A stretch of DNA of 22,139 nt from CAIOZA01 sp964464375. Its GTDB lineage: Bacteria > Bacteroidota > Ignavibacteria > Kapaibacteriales > UBA2268. The notes beneath the pieces are model-generated. The model made no database searches. It saw only the letters and a program-made list of their open reading frames with translations, and was not told the DNA's origin. The stretch lies in the NCBI GenBank assembly GCA_964464375.1, contig CAYXFU010000053.1:1-22139 (forward strand). The letters are read 5' to 3'. This document shows, in pieces, positions 1-8,489 of this stretch; position 1 is the first letter of the stretch; every line of letters begins with the position of its first letter. The translations under genes were made by a program, and so were the position numbers.

Positions 1-36
1 ACATCTATCTGGTTTTATTAATACTTATGCTCTTTT

Positions 37-1161
37 TCAGAGGAGACTAATTAATTTCACAGTAAAAGTACTTCCTACATCGGGTGTACTTTTCACCGTA
101 ATATCTCCATTATAAAGACTAGCAATCTTCTTCACAGTAGAAAGCCCCAATCCACTTCCAAGAATATCTTTAGTCTTTTGATTTTTAATCCTGACAAAGT
201 CTCTGAATAGTGCATGAATATCCTCTTCCGATAAACCTATTCCTGTATCACTGACAATTATCTGTAATTCATGATCAAAGCTCTTAATTGAAATATCTAC
301 ATTTCCGTTATCCCTATTATACTTGACTGCGTTGGAGAATAGGTTGTTTAAAACAATTTCAATTTCTGACTTGTCAGCCATGATGTTTAGAAGTGAATCC
401 ATCACTATGCTAATTGTTATATTCCTTCGATCAGCATCAGGTTGTATAGACTCGATTGACGTTTTTACTAGTTCAGCTAAATTGATTTCTTGAAGATCAC
501 GTTGACGTTGACCTGACTCAATTTTTGTCATCTCAAGCAGATCTCCGATTAATTTTCGCATTTGATCTGTCCTGATTAGACATCTATCAACCATATTATC
601 ATATTTTTCAAGCTCATTTCCAATGGTTCTTTCCTTAATCATGTTCAGATAACCTTCAACTGCACCCAATGGAGACTTCAATTCATGACCAAGCACAGAA
701 ATAAACTGAAAACGTACCTGACGCTTTTCCTCTTGAAGCTTTTTTATTTCTCTTGAATGTATCAGATTACGTGCTGCCTTACTTATTGTTGATCTTAATT
801 CGTTTGGTGTGAATGGTTTAGCTAGAAAGTCAAAAGCACCTGATTTTATAGCACTGACAGCAGTATCAAGAGATGCATAAGCTGTTACCATAATTGTGAG
901 AATCTGCTCATCTTTATTGTCAAATTGTTCCAGCACATCAAGCCCGGTCATATCCGGAAGTTTATAATCTAAAAGCAGAATGTCAGGTTTGAATTCAGCA
1001 ATTTGAGTTAGTGCCTGTTCACCATTTTCAGCTACAGCCATTTCAAATCTAATTTCTTCTTCGATGTCCTGCAACTTCATTTTATAATTTACTAATGCAC
1101 GTTGAATACTTTTCCTCATTCCAGGTTCATCATCAACAACTAATACTTTTAAAGTCAACAT
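37..1161 (-). CDS. Receiver-histidine kinase protein (REC-HisKA-HATPase)
   Basis: Cytosolic two-component protein of 374 aa with the receiver at the N-terminus and the kinase behind it. Receiver (about 4-125): acidic pair D10/D11, phospho-acceptor D65 in LLLDYKLPD, conserved K115 in AKPF. A coiled linker (about 128-150) leads to HisKA with phospho-accepting H159 in GHELKSP. The HATPase part shows the N box (NNLFSNAVKYN), G1 (DTGIGLS) and G2 (GSGLGLS). There is no membrane segment and no DNA-binding domain. It is the last gene of the hydrogenase unit, 3 bp after the lone-receiver gene. I infer that it accepts phosphate from the upstream H-cluster kinase and relays or modulates it. The gene is complete (TGA stop), and family assignment is secure; the position in the relay is inference. 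Confidence 0.9.
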   Translation of the reverse strand: MLTLKVLVVDDEPGMRKSIQRALVNYKMKLQDIEEEIRFEMAVAENGEQALTQIAEFKPDILLLDYKLPDMTGLDVLEQFDNKDEQILTIMVTAYASLDTAVSAIKSGAFDFLAKPFTPNELRSTISKAARNLIHSREIKKLQEEKRQVRFQFISVLGHELKSPLGAVEGYLNMIKERTIGNELEKYDNMVDRCLIRTDQMRKLIGDLLEMTKIESGQRQRDLQEINLAELVKTSIESIQPDADRRNITISIVMDSLLNIMADKSEIEIVLNNLFSNAVKYNRDNGNVDISIKSFDHELQIIVSDTGIGLSEEDIHALFRDFVRIKNQKTKDILGSGLGLSTVKKIASLYNGDITVKSTPDVGSTFTVKLISLL

Positions 1162-1164
1162 ATT

Positions 1165-1554
1165 CTAATCTAAATGTAAATGTGTATAAATTTCTTTTAA
1201 TAACTGTTCATATCTAATTGGTTTATTCAAAATTGCATCTGCTTTGATCCATTGACGCTCTTCCTGTGTGCCGGCATAGAACTTAAAACCAAGCTCATGA
1301 GTGACTCCGGTAACAATAATAACAGGAATCTGAGGATTGAATTTCTTTACTTTGTATGCGAGTAAAAACCCTGCATCGAAATTATCAATCATAAGATCTG
1401 TTATCACCAGATCGGGATTGAAAATAGGCAGTAGTTTTTCTGCATCTTTCTCACTTTCCGAAACAGCAACATCAAAACCTGAATTCTTAAGATGAATTTC
1501 AATTTGATTTAGAAAATCAATATCATCATCAACTAATAAAATTTTTTTATTCAC
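1165..1554 (-). CDS. Single-domain response regulator (receiver only)
   Basis: A 129-aa stand-alone CheY-like receiver. It has the acidic cluster D9-D11, phospho-acceptor D53 in VITDLMID, a T/S-type switch position in IIVTG, and the conserved lysine in LNKPI near the C-terminus. No output domain follows, so it should act by protein contact or as a phosphate shuttle. It lies between the H-cluster kinase gene, 55 bp upstream in transcription, and the receiver-kinase gene, 3 bp downstream. That placement argues for a phosphorelay in one transcript. A purine-rich AGAGAAAG lies about a dozen bases before the ATG. The receiver call is secure; the partner is inferred from position. Confidence 0.9.
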   Translation of the reverse strand: MNKKILLVDDDIDFLNQIEIHLKNSGFDVAVSESEKDAEKLLPIFNPDLVITDLMIDNFDAGFLLAYKVKKFNPQIPVIIVTGVTHELGFKFYAGTQEERQWIKADAILNKPIRYEQLLKEIYTHLHLD

Positions 1555-1609
1555 TTCAATACTTTCTCTTTTAGTTTTTATATTTTAAGAATCTAAATTC
1601 AAATTAATA

Positions 1610-3625
1610 CTAATTTGTAGAGTTTTCTACAGGAAGAATAACTGTAAAAGTAGTTCCGGTTTGTCCTTTCTCCGGATCAGCATTTGATTTTACTTTTATT
1701 GTTCCCTTATGCATCTTGATAATCCCATAAGTAACAGCTAATCCTAATCCTGTACCTTTTCCAATCTGTTTAGTGGTGAAAAATGGTTGAAATATTTTAT
1801 CAATAATTTGATCAGGAATTCCAACCCCTGAATCCTTAATAAGTATTTCGATGTTCATATTGTTCTTCCTTGTAACCACAATAAGTTTACCACCCGTTGC
1901 CATAGAATTAATTGCATTAGTAATAAGATTATTCATTATTTGTAATATCTGATCTCTGTCAATGTCTGCCGTCAGGTTTTTATGTTCATGTACTATTTCT
2001 ACTGAAATATTTGTAGGAACTTGAGTAACCTTTAGACACTGATCAACCATGGCACAAATATTAACAGGTTGAAATACTACTTTATTTTTTCTTGCGAAAT
2101 TTAGTAAATCTGATACTATTTTTTTACATCTCTCTGCTTCTTGTGCTATGATATTCAGATCGTCAAATGCTGTTGATTGCCTGTCGATATCTTCAAGAAC
2201 TAAATTTGCATACATTAAAACCACGCCCAAAGGATTGTTAAGTTCATGAGCAATACCTGCAGCAAGTTGGCCCATTGATGCGAGTTTCTCTGATTGATTC
2301 AATGCTTCTCTTGTTTTTGCAAGCTGTTCGTTAGAAACTTCCAACTGTTTAACACTTTTATGTAGTCTTTCAATGCTAAATGGGAGGCACATTTCATCTT
2401 CTGCCAAACCTTCGATAATTGCAATTGCGTGCTCTCTGCAGGATTCGTATCCGCAGGAACCGCAATTTAGCTCATCCATTAATGTAACTTTGCCCATTCT
2501 GATGAGAACGCTTTTTATTTCCTCTGGATCTGGTAATGAAGTTCTTTGATCATTTGGAATAAATGTTCTCGATAAATTCAGTTTAGAAAACTTTTCAATA
2601 TTGTCATTAAATACATCTCGATCAATCTCATTCATTCTATTTCTTACATATTTGCTTATCCTTGACCGTCTTCTGAAGACAGGTTCATCAGTAACCATTC
2701 CTGGACCCATTATGCAACCATTACAACAAAGAAGTTCAAGTAATTTTGTATTTAAATCACCACTTTCAAATTCCTTGATTGCGTCAATGAATTCGTACCT
2801 GCCGTCTGCAGTAACAATATCACCTTTCATAAGATCTTCAAATACTTCCACAGATTGCATCATTCCTCTACTCAAAGGAAATAGAGCACCCTTGCCTCCA
2901 ATTGGTCCATCAAATGATAAAGATGGAACATCTTTAGAAACAATCTGTAATTCTTCAAATATCTGCTTCAATTCTTTAAAGGTAAGAACTTCATCGATCT
3001 CGCCGAAAACTTCCAAATCAGATGCTTCTGCTTTCTTTGCAATGCAAGGTCCGATAAAGACAATCTTAACATCCTTACCATTAATTTCCTTAATTACACG
3101 CGACATGGCAATCATTGGAGAAACTACCGTAGCCAGATTCTCTGTTAAATTTGGATGATAGCACTTCACATACTCAAAAACTGCCGGACAAGTAGTGGAA
3201 ATGAGTCTTTTCCCATTAGAAGAATCTAGAAAGTTGTTCATCTCTCTGGCAACTAAATCAGCTCCAAAAGCAACTTCATAAACATGATCGAAACCTATTG
3301 CTTTCAACATTCCCACCATTTTTTCCGGAGTAATATCATAAAAATCAGCAGGGAAACTTGGTGCGATGCAAGCTACTACCATGGATTCAGTTTTCAGCAA
3401 TTCTAATACTTCATTCCTTGAATTAAGGTATTGTTTAGCATCCTGACTGCATACTCTCACACAATTTCCACATCCGATACATCTACCGGGTACAACTTCA
3501 GCCTGACCTCCAGAAATTCTTATAGCCTTAGCCGGACATTCCCTGACACAGGTATAACACACCCTGCATCTTTCTTTGATTGTGGTAATTAACAGATTTG
3601 TTGATTTATTATACATTTTACTCAT
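1610..3625 (-). CDS. Sensory [FeFe]-hydrogenase-like histidine kinase fusion
   Basis: A 671-aa soluble fusion. Residues 15-60 carry two [4Fe-4S] ferredoxin motifs (C20/23/26/30 and C49/52/55/59). Residues 80-310 are a hydrogenase large-subunit domain. Its L1 is STTCPAV (ligand C146), L2 is GPCIAKKAE (C194), and L3 is CCNGCIMGPG (C300, C304), so the four H-cluster cysteines are kept. The proton-transfer Cys that precedes the L1 ligand in catalytic enzymes is Thr145. Residues 380-415 form a further Fe-S domain (C388, C391, C396, C413). HisKA follows with H460 in AHELNNP, then HATPase (NNLITNAINSM, DSGVGIPDQ, GKGTGLGL). I see no PAS domain. This matches the histidine-kinase-linked sensory group (group C, HydS-like) rather than an H2-producing enzyme. 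Inferred role: report H2 or redox state to the two downstream receivers. It starts 11 bp after hydA. Confidence 0.88.
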   Translation of the reverse strand: MSKMYNKSTNLLITTIKERCRVCYTCVRECPAKAIRISGGQAEVVPGRCIGCGNCVRVCSQDAKQYLNSRNEVLELLKTESMVVACIAPSFPADFYDITPEKMVGMLKAIGFDHVYEVAFGADLVAREMNNFLDSSNGKRLISTTCPAVFEYVKCYHPNLTENLATVVSPMIAMSRVIKEINGKDVKIVFIGPCIAKKAEASDLEVFGEIDEVLTFKELKQIFEELQIVSKDVPSLSFDGPIGGKGALFPLSRGMMQSVEVFEDLMKGDIVTADGRYEFIDAIKEFESGDLNTKLLELLCCNGCIMGPGMVTDEPVFRRRSRISKYVRNRMNEIDRDVFNDNIEKFSKLNLSRTFIPNDQRTSLPDPEEIKSVLIRMGKVTLMDELNCGSCGYESCREHAIAIIEGLAEDEMCLPFSIERLHKSVKQLEVSNEQLAKTREALNQSEKLASMGQLAAGIAHELNNPLGVVLMYANLVLEDIDRQSTAFDDLNIIAQEAERCKKIVSDLLNFARKNKVVFQPVNICAMVDQCLKVTQVPTNISVEIVHEHKNLTADIDRDQILQIMNNLITNAINSMATGGKLIVVTRKNNMNIEILIKDSGVGIPDQIIDKIFQPFFTTKQIGKGTGLGLAVTYGIIKMHKGTIKVKSNADPEKGQTGTTFTVILPVENSTN

Positions 3626-3636
3626 TTCAATTATTG

Positions 3637-5358
3637 TTAAATCAGCACTTTACGTTCAGAATAACTAGTATGCAATAATTTGTGACTTTTATGGCTCAAA
3701 GGATGTTCAAGATATTCATCATATAATTTTTTAATATAAGGATTATCATGTGATGCCCGAACAGGCTCACTTTTATCAATATTATACAGAGATTTCATTC
3801 TCGATTTGATTAGCTCAATATCTGTTTTTATTGGTTGTCCACCACCTGCTATACAACCGCCGGGGCAAGACATTACTTCAATGAAATGCAGATCATTTCT
3901 ACCTTTTTTAATTTGCTCCAGTATTTTCCTTGCATTATTTAATCCGCTGACAACTGCTACACCTAAGGTAAGATCCCCTAACTGAACTTTAGTTTCTTTT
4001 ATTCCATCAAGTCCACGTATTTCCAGAATCTGTGATTGCTCAAGTTCATAACCAGTGAGGAGGAAATTTGCAGTTCTAATTGCTGCTTCCATGACACCAC
4101 CACTTACACCGAATAATTTACCGGCTGTACTTCTTTCGCCGAATGGGTTATCGGCTATACTTGGAGATAAAGAATTGGCTTCAATTCCACTTGTTTCGAT
4201 CATCATAGCAAGTTCGCGAGTTGTTAAAACTGCATCTATGTCCGGCTTCCCGTTATTTGAGAGCTCTTGTCGTCCTGCTTCAAACTTTTTGGCAACACAA
4301 GGCATTACAGATACATTGTAAATATCATCAGGATCAATTCCTTCAATTTCTGCATAATAACTCTTGATCATAGCTCCCAGCATCATTTGTGGACTCTTGC
4401 AGGTAGATAGATTTGGTATAAATTCCGGATAGAATTGTTCCAGGAATTTCACCCATCCTGGTGAACAGCTGGTGAACATTGGCAATGTTCCACCAGTTTT
4501 AATTCTTTGAACCAGCTCTGATGCTTCTTCCATTATTGTTAAATCTGCTGAAAAGGATGTTTCGAAAACTCTGTCAAACCCAAGTGTCCTGAGAGCTGAA
4601 GTCATGATACCATTAACATCAGCCCCATTTTTGCAGTTTAAAGTCTCACCTAGTGTGACAGAAACAGCCGGAGCATGCTGAATTACAACATGTTTTTTGG
4701 GATCTCTTAGGGCTTCCTGGACTTCTTCTATGTATCTCTGCCCCCGTAAGGCAGCAGTTGGACAAACCATAATACATTGGCCACAGTTGATACAGCTCGA
4801 AATATTCAGTCCTTCATCAAAAGCTGTTCCTATTCTTGTCTTAGATCCTCTGCCAATAAAATCAATTGCCGATACTCCCTGAGTTTCCTCACAAACCCTG
4901 ACACATCTGCCGCATAAAATACACTTAGATGGATCCCGAACTATCGAAGGACTTGACATATCCAAAAAATACTTATTTTTTTCTCCGGCAAATGTACGTT
5001 CAATCACACCATGTTGTTTTGCAAGTTTCTGCAGTTCGCAATTCTCATTTCTAACACAATACAGACAGTCATCAGGATGATTTGAAAGTAATAATTCTAC
5101 AATGGTTTTTCTCGCTTTAACCACTCTAGCTGAGTGTGTTTTGATTTTCATTCCATCAGAAACCGGGAAAGCACAACTGGGTATCAGATCGTGCATACCC
5201 TCTACTTCAACAACACACATTCTGCATGCACCAGATGGAATTAATCCTTCCAGATGGCACAAAGTTGGAACTTTAATCCCAGCCCTTTTCAGAGTTGATA
5301 GTATAAACTCTCCTGGTTTTGCTTCAATCAAATTATTATTTACTTCTATATTAAACAC
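3637..5358 (-). CDS. hydA: [FeFe] hydrogenase catalytic subunit, HydA/HndD type
   Basis: Catalytic subunit of a multimeric NAD(P)-linked, probably electron-bifurcating, [FeFe] hydrogenase (2 H+ + 2 e- to H2 and the reverse). The 573-aa length fits HndD and clostridial CpI. Modules: [2Fe-2S] ferredoxin (C34, C45, C48, C62); His-Cys [4Fe-4S] (H94, C98, C101, C107); two [4Fe-4S] motifs (C146/149/152/156 and C189/192/195/199); H-cluster domain with L1 TSCSPGW (296-302), L2 MPCVAKKFE (C354) and L3 EVMSCPGGCIAGGGQP (C498, C502). The small-subunit-like tail (SHDNP...LYDEYL...LLHTSY) is fused at the C-terminus. Cytosolic, with no Tat signal. L1 has Ser299 where CpI-type enzymes have the second Cys. 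hydC and hydB precede it, giving the usual trimer. The HydEFG maturases are absent from the window, so they must lie elsewhere. Confidence 0.95.
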   Translation of the reverse strand: MFNIEVNNNLIEAKPGEFILSTLKRAGIKVPTLCHLEGLIPSGACRMCVVEVEGMHDLIPSCAFPVSDGMKIKTHSARVVKARKTIVELLLSNHPDDCLYCVRNENCELQKLAKQHGVIERTFAGEKNKYFLDMSSPSIVRDPSKCILCGRCVRVCEETQGVSAIDFIGRGSKTRIGTAFDEGLNISSCINCGQCIMVCPTAALRGQRYIEEVQEALRDPKKHVVIQHAPAVSVTLGETLNCKNGADVNGIMTSALRTLGFDRVFETSFSADLTIMEEASELVQRIKTGGTLPMFTSCSPGWVKFLEQFYPEFIPNLSTCKSPQMMLGAMIKSYYAEIEGIDPDDIYNVSVMPCVAKKFEAGRQELSNNGKPDIDAVLTTRELAMMIETSGIEANSLSPSIADNPFGERSTAGKLFGVSGGVMEAAIRTANFLLTGYELEQSQILEIRGLDGIKETKVQLGDLTLGVAVVSGLNNARKILEQIKKGRNDLHFIEVMSCPGGCIAGGGQPIKTDIELIKSRMKSLYNIDKSEPVRASHDNPYIKKLYDEYLEHPLSHKSHKLLHTSYSERKVLI

Positions 5359-5374
5359 TTTTAATTCTCCATTA

Positions 5375-7363
5375 TCAATTTACAAAAATGGCTTTGGGTT
5401 TACATACATCCAGACACGCACCACATCCAATGCATTTATCCTGATTGATATAATGATGGTGCTTTAATTCTCCTAAAATTGCATCTGAAGGACAATTCTT
5501 CGAGCAAATTGTACAACCATTGCATTTAGTATTGTCAATTTGATAAATTAGCAGTTCTTTACATTTCTTTGCAGGACATCTCTTTTCATAGACATGAACA
5601 TCATATTCATCGCTAAACCAACGAAGAGTACTTAAAACAGGGTTTGGTGCAGACTTTCCTAATCCACAGAGACTAGTGTCTTGTATCACTTCAGCTAAGC
5701 TCTTGAGATGTAATATAGAGTGAAATCTTTCTAGTTGAGAAATAGATTTCCCATTACTTGGTTTACTTGAGATTTTCTCCAATATTTCAAGCATTCTTCT
5801 CGTTCCTTCTCTACATGGGATACACTTTCCGCAGCTTTCTCTCTGGATAAAATCCATGAAAAACTTTGCTATATCGACCATACAGGTGTCTTCATCCATT
5901 ACCACTAAACCACCAGATCCCATCATTGCCCCGACTGTTTTTAGTGATTCATAATCAACTTCGATATCTAATATTGATGTGTGAATACATCCACCGGAAG
6001 GTCCTCCGATCTGAACTGCTTTGAGTGACTTATTATTTGGAATACCTCCACCAATCGTATAAACAATATCATCGATACTTGTTCCCATAGATACTTCTAC
6101 AAGACCAGTTATATTAATATTTCCTGATAAAGCAAATACCTTAGTACCTTTGCTTGTCTCAGTACCTATAGAATTAAACCATTTTGCCCCATTAAGAATG
6201 ATTTTGGGTACATTAGCAAGTGTTTCTACATTATTGATAATTGTAGGTTTGCCAAATAATCCTTTCACTGCCGGAAATGGAGGTCTGGGCTTAGGCATAC
6301 CCCTTCTACCCTCAATGCTGTTTATCAACGCTGTCTCTTCACCGCAAACAAATGCTCCTGCGCCCATCTTGATCACGATATCAAGGTTAAAACTACTATC
6401 AAGAATATTTGAACCAATTAAACCATATTCGATTGCTTTAGAAATAGCAATTTTTAAATTCTTAATAGCTAAAGGATACTCAGCTCTCAGATAAACATAT
6501 GCTTTTGATGCACCTATTGCATAAGCAGCAATGGCTATACCTTCAATTAGTTTATATGGATCACCCTCTATCAATGCTCTATCCATGAATGCACCGGGAT
6601 CTCCTTCGTCTGCATTGCAAATTAAATATTTCTGCTCTGCTGATGAAGATTGTGCCATGTGCCACTTCTTACCGGTAAGGAATCCACCACCACCTCTTCC
6701 CCGCAAGCCACTTTCAAGAATCTGATTACATACTTCAATTGGTGTATAGTCTCTAAGAGTCTTTGACAATGCCATGAATCCATTATTCGCAATATATTCA
6801 TTTATATTCACTGGATTTATTCTTCCAATGTTTTCCAGTACCCATCTAGTCTGATTCTTGAAAAACGGGTGTTCACTTAGGAAAGGGAGTCCATCAAGTG
6901 ATAAATTTGAATGATATTGCCCTAAAACATGCTCATTAGGAATATTTCCATTAAGCATACTATCAAGAAGCCTGTTTACTATATCTTCAGTTATCTTTTT
7001 GAATGAAATTCTTGATTTACCCGGCAATTGAATATCAACTAGCGGCTCTTCAGTACATATTCCAATACATCCAACTTCAACAATCCTGGCATCTACATCA
7101 TTCTCAATTATATATTTTCTAATCGCTGTTATAGTTTTGCCGGCTCCAGCTCCTAATCCGCAAGTTCCTGAACCAACAAAAATCATTATGATTTCTGAAT
7201 TTTCATTTTTTAATTGGGACATTTTCTTGGATTGTTCAGATTCACAATCAACAACATTGTGGCAAACCGGCTTTCCTGTTATACAATCTATAAAATGAAA
7301 ACATGGATTATCCTTATTGTGCCAGCATTCATTACAACACTTTATAAATTTCAAATCAGACAT
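5375..7363 (-). CDS. hydB: NADH-binding hydrogenase subunit, HydB/NuoF type
   Basis: Flavin subunit (662 aa) that would pass electrons between NAD(H) and the iron-sulfur chain of HydA. Order: Cys-rich N-terminal extension (C9, C10, C13, C21, C27, C34, C40); thioredoxin-like [2Fe-2S] region (C68 in GTCGLGAG, C99 and C103 in GCIGICTEEPLV); NuoF core with the FMN/NAD glycine-rich motif GLRGRGGGGFLTGKKW (219-234), NADEGDPGAFMDR (250-262) and GAGAFVCGEETAL (335-347); SLBB region; N3-type [4Fe-4S] (C511, C514, C517, C566); C-terminal 2x[4Fe-4S] ferredoxin (C614-C624 and C644-C654). Such C-terminal ferredoxins mark hydrogenase HydB rather than complex I NuoF. It overlaps the hydC end by 8 bp, with a strong AAAGGAAAAAGGAA ribosome site before the ATG. 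hydA follows 16 bp later. Confidence 0.95.
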   Translation of the reverse strand: MSDLKFIKCCNECWHNKDNPCFHFIDCITGKPVCHNVVDCESEQSKKMSQLKNENSEIIMIFVGSGTCGLGAGAGKTITAIRKYIIENDVDARIVEVGCIGICTEEPLVDIQLPGKSRISFKKITEDIVNRLLDSMLNGNIPNEHVLGQYHSNLSLDGLPFLSEHPFFKNQTRWVLENIGRINPVNINEYIANNGFMALSKTLRDYTPIEVCNQILESGLRGRGGGGFLTGKKWHMAQSSSAEQKYLICNADEGDPGAFMDRALIEGDPYKLIEGIAIAAYAIGASKAYVYLRAEYPLAIKNLKIAISKAIEYGLIGSNILDSSFNLDIVIKMGAGAFVCGEETALINSIEGRRGMPKPRPPFPAVKGLFGKPTIINNVETLANVPKIILNGAKWFNSIGTETSKGTKVFALSGNINITGLVEVSMGTSIDDIVYTIGGGIPNNKSLKAVQIGGPSGGCIHTSILDIEVDYESLKTVGAMMGSGGLVVMDEDTCMVDIAKFFMDFIQRESCGKCIPCREGTRRMLEILEKISSKPSNGKSISQLERFHSILHLKSLAEVIQDTSLCGLGKSAPNPVLSTLRWFSDEYDVHVYEKRCPAKKCKELLIYQIDNTKCNGCTICSKNCPSDAILGELKHHHYINQDKCIGCGACLDVCKPKAIFVN

Positions 7364-7829
7364 TTCCTTTTTCCTTTACCCGTAATTGCTTTAGAATTAA
7401 TTGAAGTTTTTTACTACTTACATCAGCATGAAACTCACCATTCACACTAATAACCGGAGCTAGTCCGCAAGCACCCAGACACGCAACAACTTCTATGCTG
7501 AACATGCCATCACGTGTAGTTTCTCCTGCTTTAATCTTCAATTCCCTCTGAAGCATATCAAGTACATTCGAAGATCCCTTAACATGACATGCAGTTCCTC
7601 TGCATATCTGAATATGATACTTTCCGGGTGGATTAAATCTAAACTGATTGTAGAAAGTAGCTACACCATAAATTTTACTTGCAGGTAGCTTCAAATGACT
7701 TCCGATTTCCATAATTGTTTCTCTTGAAACATAACCATGTAGTTCCTGGATCTCCTGTAATAGTGGGATCAAGTTTTCTCGTTTTGAGTCAGGATATTTG
7801 TTTAGAATTATTTCATTTTCACTACTCAT
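7356..7829 (-). CDS. hydC: Hydrogenase [2Fe-2S] subunit, HydC/NuoE type
   Basis: Thioredoxin-like [2Fe-2S] subunit that partners HydB in electron transfer with NAD(H). The fold core is clear: GVATFYNQFRF (55-65), then cluster ligands C76 and C81 (CRGTAC) and C117 and C121 (CLGAC), with spacing typical of NuoE. I chose the ATG at 7829 (157 aa) over one 18 codons earlier. It is preceded by AAAGGAAA about ten bases upstream and starts 4 bp after the rex stop. The longer reading would add a Lys-rich tail overlapping rex. Its stop overlaps the hydB start, implying translational coupling. Confidence 0.93.
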   Translation of the reverse strand: MSSENEIILNKYPDSKRENLIPLLQEIQELHGYVSRETIMEIGSHLKLPASKIYGVATFYNQFRFNPPGKYHIQICRGTACHVKGSSNVLDMLQRELKIKAGETTRDGMFSIEVVACLGACGLAPVISVNGEFHADVSSKKLQLILKQLRVKEKGNV

Positions 7830-7833
7830 GATT

Positions 7834-8463
7834 CTAAATTTCCTTTTCTTTTTTTGCAAAAAATGCTGCCTTTTCGACAGCAATCATCATATCTCTATTT
7901 TCAACATATATATCTGAGGGCAATCTGAGATTAGCAGTTGAATAATTTATTATTGATTTAACATCACAATCAATTAGTCTTTGAGCAATATTCTGTGCAT
8001 CTGAGAATGGAATAGCAATAATTGAAATTGTAATCATATTCTTTTTAATTATTGATTCAAGATCGTCGATATTATAGCATCTAGTCCCACAGATTATACG
8101 ATTTATTTTATTAGGATCTTTTTCGAAAATGGTATTGATAGCAATAAAGGGATGTCGCCCATAGCAATAATCCAGAATTGATTTTCCAAGGTTTCCGAGT
8201 CCTATCAGGGCAACATTTTGCATCCTGTCCGGATAAAGAAATTTCTCGATGTAAAGAAGGAGATCATTAACATTATACCCAGATACAGTTGAACCTTCAT
8301 ATCCAACTAGCATGAGATCTCTTCGGATTTGCGCCGGGTTTAGTGAGGCTTGTTCTGCTAAATTATGTGAAAAAATATTCCTGACACTTTCTGACTGGAA
8401 TTCCTTCAGCAATTTCTTGTAAAGAATGAGACGATATACTTCTTTTTCAGAGGTGCTTTTCAT
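7834..8463 (-). CDS. rex: Redox-sensing transcriptional repressor Rex
   Basis: NADH/NAD+-responsive repressor of fermentative and hydrogenase genes, 209 aa. The N-terminal winged helix ends in the family signature NPAQIRRDLMLVGYEGSTVSGY (about 42-63). The Rossmann domain carries GLGNLG (88-93), AIPFSDAQ and the IINYS segment characteristic of Rex. Known behaviour of the family: it binds an inverted repeat near TTGTGAA...TTCACAA when NADH is low and releases it when NADH rises. It is the first gene of the hydrogenase unit and has a Rex-like operator 35 bp upstream of its start, so autoregulation and control of the whole hyd operon are likely. No obvious Shine-Dalgarno precedes the ATG, as is common in this lineage. 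Confidence 0.94.
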   Translation of the reverse strand: MKSTSEKEVYRLILYKKLLKEFQSESVRNIFSHNLAEQASLNPAQIRRDLMLVGYEGSTVSGYNVNDLLLYIEKFLYPDRMQNVALIGLGNLGKSILDYCYGRHPFIAINTIFEKDPNKINRIICGTRCYNIDDLESIIKKNMITISIIAIPFSDAQNIAQRLIDCDVKSIINYSTANLRLPSDIYVENRDMMIAVEKAAFFAKKEKEI

Positions 8464-8489
8464 TATAAATCACAAAGCAAAACAAAATA

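Noticed and set aside
2601..3158. 185-codon plus-strand ORF inside the H-cluster kinase gene
   Set aside because: It is antisense to conserved Fe-S and H-cluster motifs; the protein has no recognisable domain.
7830..7883. Longer hydC start overlapping rex
   Set aside because: The added 18 residues are Lys-rich and non-conserved in type, and the internal ATG has the better ribosome site.
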